Part shown: positions 46,140-55,600 of the stretch, one piece after another
Numbering within the stretch: position 1 is the first letter of the stretch
Layout of the letters: the number at the start of each line of letters is the position of its first letter
Source: Posidonia oceanica
Lineage: Eukaryota; Streptophyta; Magnoliopsida; Alismatales; Posidoniaceae
Assembly: GCA_037176725.1 (NCBI GenBank)
Contig: JAZBRS010000037.1
Span: forward strand, 13,534,001 to 13,598,000
Direction: 5' to 3'
Length of the DNA stretch: 64,000 bases
Program-made: the position numbers and the translations under genes
Notes under the pieces: model-generated
What the model was told of the DNA's origin: nothing
The model's input: only the letters and a program-made list of their open reading frames with translations
The model's database searches: none

Positions 46140-46570
46140 AGAGGGGATGAGATCATGATGAGAATTACTGCTAAAGAAGGGGGATGAGATCATGATGAGA
46201 TCTAATGCTAAAGAAGGGGGGTGAGGTAATGATGAGAACTAATGCTAAAGAAGGGGGGTGAGGTAATGATGAGAATTACTGCTAAAGAAGGGGGGTGAGG
46301 TAATGATGAGAGTTACTGCTAAAGAAGGGGGGTGAGGTAATGATGAGAGTTACTGCTAAAGAAGGGGGGTGAGGTAATGATGAGAATTACGGCTAAGGAG
46401 GGGGATGAGATCATGATGAGAATTAACACTAAAGAAGGGGGATGAGGTAATGATGAGAACTATTGCTAAAGAAGGGGGATGAGGTAATGATGAGAACTAT
46501 TGCTAAAGAAGGGGGGTGAGGTAATGATGAGAACTATTGCTAGAGAAGGGGGATGAGGTAATGATGAGAG
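46140..46570. repeat. 37-bp tandem array of A
   Basis: About eleven units of AAAGAAGGGGGGTGAGGTAA followed by TGATGAGAATTACTGCT. GTAAT and ATTAC flank a GATGAGA loop, so many units can form a 5-bp stem. It is followed at 46584-46690 by two GATAAG...CTTATCGGCCGG units. Confidence 0.85.
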
Positions 46571-46709
46571 CTTGGTTGAAAAAGGTGATAAGATATCGGA
46601 CTTATCGGCCGGCAAAGAGGAGATGAGATAATGATGAGATTGATTGGTTGGGAATGGTGATAAGATATCGGACTTATCGGCCGGCAAAGAGGAGATGAGA
46701 TAAGGGTGA

Positions 46710-46786
46710 GATACCGCGGGGCGTCTGAAAAGATGCCCCTGGTATCAGGATGATGCCAGGGGTTGGTCGAAACGTCCCCGGTATCG
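46710..46786 (-). other. Four-segment alternating hairpin module of A
   Basis: S1 GATACCGCGGGGCG (46710-46723), S2 TGCCCCTGGTATC (46734-46746), S3 GATGCCAGGGGTTG (46752-46765), S4 CGTCCCCGGTATCG (46773-46786). S1:S2, S2:S3 and S1:S4 (and S3:S4) can all pair. It lies between the hairpin arrays and the extra ORF, as in B. Confidence 0.65.
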
Positions 46787-47143
46787 AGAAAAGCGAGGGA
46801 TGGACAAAACTGACGTGTTTGTCGGACGAGTAGTTTGGGGTACCAGCCCAAAGGAGACTCAGCCGGGGATGCTCGGTAGCAGGTCGGACGGCGCGGGTTC
46901 GCGGAGGTCCTGGAGCCTGGGTCGTTTGCCGAGGACTTTCCTGCGTCATGTGAGCAATCAGTCGGGCCAAGGGGCCTCCGGACGTGAGCGACGAGGAGCA
47001 TGGAATGCAAGATCAGCCTTGAAATGTGAACAGCCAGCACAAAATAGTTTTGCATTGATAGAATTGTTGGTTACATGCCCGTGACGGGCCAAAAGGTACA
47101 GCACAACTTGAAAGGAAGACAGAATGACAGCTGCATGACGGCT
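46787..47143. other. Spacer of A between hairpin module and extra ORF
   Basis: Contains the stem GACAAAA/TTTGTC (46803-46823), conserved in type with B and C, and a block AGCCGGGGATGCTCGG similar to B. Nothing coding. Confidence 0.45.
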
Positions 47144-48346
47144 CTAGCTGATTCGGGCCTTCTTTGATTTTCCAGAGTCAGGGAACAAGGGGCCACTTGG
47201 CGGGACTTCGTCAATGGGCCAGAGGTCCTGCACTTCAGTGATGTACTCAGGGGTACACCCTACGCCTTTCATTGCAGCGATGTCTGTTGATCGCACCCCA
47301 TGCTGCATTAGGTTGGCCAGCTCCTTTGTGGGGGCGATTGTACTGAGGGGATATTCTTGAAGAAGCTTAGGCGCTGTGCTGTCGACAAAGGCGCCCTGCT
47401 GGAAGCCGAACTGGCGCATGACTCTGATAGGGTGATATTCTACACCCGCAGTAAATCCTGGTAGCACAACCAGGCGCATGTCGCGTGTATTAAAGAAGAC
47501 AGTGAATGCTTCGGCTGCAGAAGGAATGATGCGCCATGTGACTGTGTCGTCTGTCAATCCCGATAGCCTTTCATATTCTTCTTTGACGCTCTTGACTGCC
47601 TTGGCATGGCCGCTGCTGCAGTAGGCCTCGAAAGCATGCACTTGGGGGCGCAGAAAGTCTATCTCAGTGTGCGCCGCTAGCCAGACCTGAATGAATGATC
47701 CACAACCATGAAAGTGGCGGCAGCGATGCGAGATGCGGTCCAGACCGCGGTAGGTTTCCGCCAGAACAACTGGTGCCAGGTCTATGTGCTGGGTCACCAC
47801 GGCGAGTGCTATTTCAGCGATCTCGATGGCCACTGTCGCCTTGCCATGAGTAAAGACTAGCTCGCCTAGGAAACGGGTGACAAACCCTCGGAGCCACAGC
47901 TCGTCTCCGAGTTCAGCACGCTTTTCCACAATATCATCAAAGTACGCTAGGTGAAGTAGAGGCATGGGCCCGCTAGTACAAATCAGCTTCTGCTGGCAAC
48001 TTTGGGTAGAGAGGCCGGTCAGCTGTTTCAGGACTGCCAAGTATCCGTCACGCCTCATGAAGGTAGGTGGCCCCAAGATCCTGGAAAAGCCACAGATTCG
48101 ACGCACTTCTTCTAGTGTGGGTGTCAGTTCAGTTTTGCCGAAACGGAAGACATGGTGTGCCGGTTTCCAGAATCGCGCAGCAGCACACAGAAGATGGCGA
48201 CTTACTTCTACATCAGCAGCCTTGAGCAGTTTGGTCGGAATGCCCCACAGACGCAGCCTCTCACAGTCATCTCTTGTCAGCTTGCCGATCCATTCTCGCA
48301 GGATCTCGGAGCAGTGTGTGGGGGTTACCAAGGTGGGGAAACCCAT
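47144..48346 (-). CDS. Extra ORF 3' of pol, DUF7745 / plant-mobile-domain-like protein
   Basis: An intact 400-codon minus-strand ORF. I chose the ATG at 48346 (MGFPTLVT) because it is the first ATG and is shared with B; the open frame continues upstream to an acceptor-like CAACAG|G near 48396, so a spliced longer form is possible. Blocks in order: LREWIGKL, LWGIPTKLLKAADVEVSRHLLCAA, HHVFRFGKTELTPTLEEVRR, LGDELWLRGFVTRFLGEL, YRGLDRISHRCRHFHGCG, YCSSGHAKAVKSVKEEYERL, and a basic C-terminus with a KSKKAR motif. The family is known as a plant domain carried by genes and some LTR elements; its molecular role is not established. Extra ORFs 3' of pol are known in the Tat lineage. The same ORF in B argues for a kept function. 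No membrane segment or signal peptide is seen. Confidence 0.8.
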   Translation of the reverse strand: MGFPTLVTPTHCSEILREWIGKLTRDDCERLRLWGIPTKLLKAADVEVSRHLLCAAARFWKPAHHVFRFGKTELTPTLEEVRRICGFSRILGPPTFMRRDGYLAVLKQLTGLSTQSCQQKLICTSGPMPLLHLAYFDDIVEKRAELGDELWLRGFVTRFLGELVFTHGKATVAIEIAEIALAVVTQHIDLAPVVLAETYRGLDRISHRCRHFHGCGSFIQVWLAAHTEIDFLRPQVHAFEAYCSSGHAKAVKSVKEEYERLSGLTDDTVTWRIIPSAAEAFTVFFNTRDMRLVVLPGFTAGVEYHPIRVMRQFGFQQGAFVDSTAPKLLQEYPLSTIAPTKELANLMQHGVRSTDIAAMKGVGCTPEYITEVQDLWPIDEVPPSGPLFPDSGKSKKARIS

Positions 48347-48382
48347 TGCACCGATTGCAGGATGTGGGCAGACAGTTGTCAC

Positions 48383-49684
48383 AAGAGTCTTCAGATACCT
48401 GTTGCCAAGGCTGTGAATTATCAGAGCTCATATAGGCACAAAACCATCATAGGAAAGCAGATTCTGAGACTGGTAGAAACAGGTGCAACACGTATAAGCA
48501 GTAAACATTCAGACTATGGCAATTGAACATGTATAAGCATGAGGGCATTCTTGTTGATGTGGCGGGGGTTGTCGGGAGCCCCGGGTTGTCGCAGCCTGAC
48601 GGTGCCAACGCATGCTAAGTAGAGGTACTGTCTCAGCACTGGAGTGAGCCTTTGCGGAGTAGGATGATCAGAGAGGGTGGAGATGACTGGAAAATGCCAA
48701 TGCGTGTGATTTGGTGTAGTTTGCCCTCAGTATCGGGGTGCTTTGGTGCCTGCTGCACGGAAAGGGAGCGGTCCTTAACTCACCGGACTCTACTCGGACT
48801 CCTGACTTGTTGGTGGCACTCTAGGGGAAGGTATGGGTGATGTTTGGTGGTGGTATAGAGAGGACGGGCTCCATGCCAAACTCTCAAGGACTTACACTCA
48901 CTCCTAACTCTTTTTCCTCTCTCTTTTTTTTTTAATGTCGGTGTATAGGGCCCTCTTTATCCCCATTTTGGAAGCGAGGAGGACCTGACCCGGGCTTTGC
49001 CTCTTTTCTGGGGTAGGTGAGAGGTACGGGGTTACCCTGCTTGCCTTTATTCTCTTCTTTTTCTTCCTCTTTTTTTCTTCTTCTTTTTTTTTTGCGGGAA
49101 TGGGGCCTTTGTCCCCTTCTCCCTTTTCTTTTCTATCATTCTCCTTTTGTTGTTGTTTTTTTTTTTCTTTTCCTTTTTTTTCTTTTTTTTGGCTCGCAGG
49201 TTTCCGCAGTCCCCTCCCCCAGGGGAGATGGGCGTTAGGGTCTTTCGGGTACAGACTTCTGGCTCTCTTTTTCTCTTTCTTTTTCCGCACATCCAGGCTG
49301 GGGTATGTACTGCTTTCTGACCAGCACCTAGCACTCTTCTAAAGGGTGTAAGTCCTTAGGGGTTTGGGCATTTCGCCCGCTCTCATTGGGTGGTGGCTCC
49401 CTCACTAGTCAAGACATCTAAGTAGTATCAGGTGACGTCGGGAGACTCCTTTCGCAGCAGGCAAGCACCTTCGGTTTTCATCACCGGGCAACTATGCGAT
49501 GTATGGTTTGACAAGAGATTGTGAATGGAATGAGCAGGGATGCACAGGAGTGTTGTGATGCCAGGAAAGGCAAGAGAGTGGATGAAGTAAAGTATGGAGG
49601 AGGTAGAGCAAAAAGAGATGCAAAGATATGCAAATGGCGAGAATATGACAAATGGGGGGAGGAATCCGCAATGGCTACTCTCGG
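48383..49684. other. Noncoding spacer of A between pol and the extra ORF
   Basis: 1.3 kb without a gene. It holds an A/G-rich stretch in the sense strand (48910-49200 on the plus strand is T-rich) and two blocks conserved with B (48715-48900 and 49385-49460). An acceptor-like CAACAG|GTATCTGAAGA at about 48385-48400 in the minus strand matches CTACAG|GTACTTGAAGA in B. Confidence 0.55.
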
Positions 49685-52600
49685 CTACTGATAGTACTTC
49701 TTGAGGTAGCACATGTTGACCGGCTCAGACTGCTCGACCTGGTCCATGTCCTCAAGAGTTACTGCGCCGCCTGAGAAGATTTGTTTAACGACAAAGGGTC
49801 CGCGCCAATTAGGTCGGAATTTGCCTCGACCGTCTGGTAGGTGAATGGCACGCAGAACAAGATCTCCGGGCTGGAAGCTTCTGGGCCGGACTTTCTTCAG
49901 GAATGCTCTAGCCATTCGCTTCTGATAACAATGGGCATTGTGCATGGCTTGTAGTCTGTGCTCATCAATCAGGTTCAGTTGGACGCAGCGGTCTTCGACC
50001 CATTCTGCCTCTTCCAACTCAGCTTCTCGCAAGATTCGCAGCGAGGGGATCTCCACTTCAACAGGCAATACAGCTTCCATGCCGTACACCAGCGAGTACG
50101 GGGTGGCTCCTGTCGAGGTCCGGATTGATGTCCTGTACGCCCAGAGTGCGTACGGGAGCTGATCGTGCCAATCCTTGTGGGTTTCTGCCATTTTCTTCAT
50201 GATCTTGATGATGTTCTTGTTGGCAGACTCCACTGCTCCATTCATCTGAGGTCGATATGGTGAGGAGCGATGATGCTTGATCTTGAAACTCTGTAGGAAC
50301 TCCTCAGTTCTTTTGGCAATGAAGTTTGTGCCATTATCAGAGATGATGGAGTGAGGGACCCCGTACCGGGCAACGATGCTGTTTCTGATGAACTTCTCGG
50401 TTGCCACTGCGGTGACTGTCCTGTAGGAAGCTGCTTCCACCCACTTAGTGAAGTAGTCTATTGCCACCATGATGAAGCGATGGCCATTTGAAGCGGCGGG
50501 GTGTATCGCGCCAATGACATCGATCCCCCAGGTGGAGAAAGGCCATGGCGAGGACATGTTGTGCAGCTGATGAGGGGGAGCCTTGATGAAATTGCCATGG
50601 ATCTGACAGTTGTGGCATTTACGCACGAAACGGCAACAGTCCGCTTCCATGGTTTGCCAGAAATACCCTTGGAGCATGATTTTCTTGGCCAAGAGGACAC
50701 CGTTCATGTGCGGGCCACAGGTCCCGGCATGCACTTGAAGCATTAAGGTGTCAGCCTCTGGTTTGTCCAGGCAGCGTAATAGCATCTGATTGTATGATCT
50801 TCTGTATAACTGTCCAGCCCCCAGTACATACTTTGACGCCAGACGCGCCAGAGTTCTCTTATCTTCTGCAGTGGTGCCAGACGGGGCGCTACCGGACTCC
50901 AAGAATGCTTTGATATCGTGATACCATGGCTGCTCCACTGTTGGATCTGCCTCCTCTATATTCATGCAATGGGCAGGCTCCTCAATGCAGGTGACCGACA
51001 CATCTACCGTGCTGTTGTCTGGTATGCTGAGCCAAGAAGCCAAGGTCGCTAATGCGTCTGCATACGCATTTTTTGCCCTGTTCATGTATGTGAAATCAAT
51101 GCTCTTGAACTCCTCTATTAGCCTCAGCAGACATTCGTGATATGGCACGAGCTTGGGGTCTTTTGTCTTCCAGTCGCCATTCACCTGAGAGATTACCAAC
51201 ATGGCATCACCGTGCACGTGCAACTTCTGTGCTTTGTGTTCGAGGGCGACTTTCAAACCCAAGATGCATGCTTCGTATTCTGCTTCATTGTTCGTGCATG
51301 CGAAAGTCAGCTTCCTCGCAAAAGGAATCATTTGTCCATGAGGCGTGGTCAGCACTGCGCCTATGCCCCGACCCTTCTTATTGACGGCGCCGTCGAAGTA
51401 CAGCCGCCACTGCTCTTGCTCTTCAGGATCTTCCTCTTCTGAGTCCTCCGTCGCAAAAAGAATGTCCTCGTCAGGGAACTGTGTCTGGAGGGGTTGATAT
51501 TCAGGCAGAGGGAAGTCCGCGAGGTGATCCGCCATAGCCTGGCCCTTCATAGATCTCTGTGTGACAAAAGTGATGTCATATTGGGACAACAACACCTGCC
51601 ACTTGACACATCTGCCCACCAGAGCCGGCTTTTGGAAGAGGAACTTGATGGGATCATGCCGGCACAAAAGCTGAACCGGGTACGCCATCATATAGTGCCT
51701 CAGTTTCTGTGCGGCCCAGACAAGGGATAAACAGGTTTTCTCCATCACGCTGTACCTGGCTTCACATTCATTGAACTTTTTGCTCAGGTAGTAGATGGCG
51801 CGCTCTTTCCTGCCAGATTCGTCGTGTTGGCCCAGGACGGCGCCCATGGAATGCTGTGTGGTTGACAGATAGAGGAGCAGAGGTCTTCCTGGTGTGGGGG
51901 GGACCAAGACGGGGGGTTTGACCAGTAGCTGCTTGATCTTCTCAAATGCGGCTTGACATTCTTCATTCCAGTCGATTTGTGCATTCTTCCTCAGGAGTTT
52001 GAAGATGGGCTCGCAGATGGGCGTAAGCTGTGCAATGAAGCGGCTGATGTACTGTAAACGCCCAAGTAGGCCTCGAACCTCCTTCTCGGTTCTAGGGGGT
52101 GGCATCTCCACGATGGCTTTAGCTTTCATCGGGTCCACTTCAATCCCCCTTTGGCTAACAATGTAGCCGAGCAGTTTGCCAGATGAAACCCCGAATACGC
52201 ACTTGTTGGGGTTAAGCCTCAGTCTGTACTTCCTCAGACGGTCAAAGAGCTTCTTTAGGCAACTAAGGTGATCCTCAGGCTCCTTGGTCTTCGCGATCAT
52301 GTCATCCACATAGACCTCCACTTCTTGGTGCATGAGGTCGTGGAAAAGTGTGGTCATGGCCCTCTGATATGTTGCGCCAGCATTCTTCAACCCAAACGGC
52401 ATAACCTGATAACAGAAGACCCCCCAGGGGGTGATGAACGAAGTTTTTTCCATGTCTTCTTCTGCCATCTTGATCTGATTATAGCCGGAGAAGCCATCCA
52501 TAAAGGACAGCATCTTGTGGCCTACGGTATTGTCGACTAGGACGTCAATGTGAGGCAGTGGGAAGTCGTCCTTGGGACTCGCCTTGTTCAGGTCCCTGTA

Positions 52601-55600
52601 GTCGATACATACCCGGATCCGGCCATCCTTCTTGGGCACCGGTACGATGTTTGCAAGCCATTCAGGGTAAAGGACGACCTTTAAAAAGTTAACATCAAGC
52701 TGCTTCATTATTTCTTCCTTGATCATGAGCAGCCACTGTGGTCGCCATCTTCTCAGTTTCTGCTTTACTGGCTTGGCATCTGGCTTCAAGGGCAAGTTAT
52801 GGACCACTATTTCAACATCCAGGCCGACCATGTCTCCATAAGTCCAGGCGAAGACATCCACATATTCCCTCAGGAATGCAATGAACTCTATCCTGACTTG
52901 TGGTGATAGCAGGGCGCTGATGCGAACTTCTTTGGTTTCCTCGGCTGTGCCGAGGTTAATAGTTTCTGTTTCTTCCTCAACATGCAGATTGGGGCCTTCT
53001 GGGTCGTCGTCATAGGGCCGGAACTCAGGCGAGGGATCATCATTCTCATCTTCGCCTGTATTATCTTCCTCTCCGTATGCGACAAGTTCCGAGAGAATCT
53101 CCTTTTCGAAAGTGGGGTTTGTCACATCGAATGAGTGTAGGAGTTCTGCTTCTTGGCCCTGGTGACGTCTCAGGATGGTCACGCCTACCCGAGTGTTTCT
53201 GTATCTTCGGTGTGCGACCTCTGCTCTAATGGCTCTTCCCGTCTGCTCTGCTGCTGATGACACTACTGCATGTTCTGCTGACACTACTGAAGGCTTTACT
53301 GGCTCTGTAACTGATACTGCTGATGACTCTGCCACTGAAACTTCTGACAACTCTGTTACTGATTCTGCTTTCTGCTCTGTTACTGCTGCTGTGCGACCCG
53401 CTGGTGTCTCTTCTTCTGGATCTGCCAATGTACTTGTGGAAGGCATATGCTGTACAAGACATCTGGACCCACCCTCGGCTTGAAAAGTAATGAGCTCGTC
53501 GGGTCTGAGAGAACCCGACATCATCGAGCTTTCTCCGAGGACCATGATGGAGGTGGAGTCCTCCCGCAGAGGAGGGTCCGTAACTACGGCTTTTCCCTTC
53601 CTTTCTGCGGCTTGGTGTCGTGCCAAGTCTTCTACTATGGATTCGAGCTGTTCCTGGTAAAGCAGCTCCAAATCCGACATCCAGGAATCGACTTGGGCTT
53701 CTACCGCCCCTTCTTCTTCATCATCTGGGGGTGAATCGACATAGTAGGCGCCGAGGGCCTGAGGCACTGGCTCGGCTGCGAGATGAATTACTGTCTCTGG
53801 TACTTGTATCTTCTGACTCACGGGCGCGCCTGATTGCGACTGTCCCGGCAAGGGAGACCCAGATGGTCTAGTCAGAGGGATTGCAGATGGATATGCTGCC
53901 AGAGTGACTGCCGCTGTTAGAGGATGGGCGGAGGTGCTCTCTTGAAGGCCCGAAGGCCGGGAGACCGCGATGTTCAGCTGGTTCTCCGTGACTGATGATG
54001 ATGATGAGAGCGCGGCCTCCGATGCCATAGGATCTGGCCATGAAAATTGCCGGTCTGCGGCAAGGGGGTGCATGACTGATTGAGCTGGCCGTATTGCCTG
54101 TGGTGTGGCCTCTGAAAAGGGCTGAGCTGTGCTGCTGACTGAACTCAGCAATTGACCTTTCTGTGAAGGTGGTAGTTGCACTGATGCGACAATGGTTGCC
54201 TGTGAACTGACTGACTGTGCTTGAGCTGGTGCTGGTATTGCTGATATGGCTGTAGGAGAATCAGAGACTGCCAAATCCGCCAAGGGTTCTGCCAAGACTG
54301 CTGCCTCACGATCTGTGGAAGGAGTGGCCAGATAAACCAACTGGTGTGCTGTTGGGCTTGGCTGGCTTTCACTGCAAGTCTGAACTGCCCCTGTTGTGCC
54401 CGACTGTTCCTCGTCCGAGTAATAGTCCTCAACGCAGACCCAGTCCTCCTCCGGTGGCGGAGGGCTTTGACACGGCTCCGACGGCACTACGGCTTGAACT
54501 GCGCTTGAGTCCAGGATACCTGCGCTCGTGAAATTGGCCAAGCTCCGAGGTATGACCATTCTCTGATTCTTTGCTTGCGGGCGCTTGCCTTTATCGGAGT
54601 GAGGGTCGTAACCTAGACCCTCGTTGTCTCTTCGTTCTTCCGCCATGATCGGTTCAGCGATTCCTTGGCCATGTCGCCCGAGCGGTGTCCCTTTGACGTA
54701 GCCCCATCTGTGACAAACGTTCTCGACCATCCGAAAGGAGTTGTTGTGAACGGCCAAGGAGTTGACACGTTCAAGATCTGGCAAAAAGTTAACCGGCTCG
54801 CACCGATTAACGCGATACAAAGCGTTCGAAAGATCAGGGTCAAAGGGGACAGTCCGCGAAGAGATAGAAGAAACCGCCTCGATCCGCTCCTTCTCAAAAC
54901 TCTCCGCCATGACAACGATAACATCGTCGCCTCGGCGGAACTTGATCATGCGATGGAGGGTCGAGGGGATAACCTGATGCTTGTGGAGCCAAGGGCGCCC
55001 AAGCAGAAGGTTGAAGTTCGGTTCCAAGTCGACGACGTAGAATTCCACATCGAATGTGACCGGGCCAATGATAAGAGGGATAACCAAAATCCCTAGAGCG
55101 TCATGGTGGGTATTATCAAAGGCTGTCATTCCCTTTACAGCTGGAGTAATGTCCTCGGCCTTGAATCCGAGCTTGGTTGCTGTTCGCAAGGGACAGACGT
55201 TAAGGCCTGACCCATTATCAACCAGTGCAAGGGGAATGCGAAAGTTCTTGAATTGCACCGTGACGAACAAGGGTTGATTGTGATTAATCCCTGCCGGAGG
55301 CAGTTCATCACTCGTGAAAGTAATGACCTGGGGCTCCGCGATCATTCCAACCATGCTTTCCAAAGCGGCGGGCTCTATGGCTTGGGACACACGGGCGGCT
55401 TGGAACACGCGAAGGAAAGCTTCGCGGTGCTCAGCCGAGGTGTGTATCAGGTCCCAGATGGATATGTCGGCTTTAACTTTCTTGAGCTGGGATGTGATAT
55501 CGGCTTTAGGTTGGCATTTCTTGGTAGCAGGTGGTGCAGTTGTAGGGACAGGTTCAGCTATGGTGGGCTCAAGAGGCTGGCCTGAAGGTAGTGGGACTGC

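Noticed and set aside
49047..49334. Lys-rich 95-codon frame in the A spacer
   Set aside because: Created by the A/G-rich tract in the sense strand; low complexity, not conserved in B.
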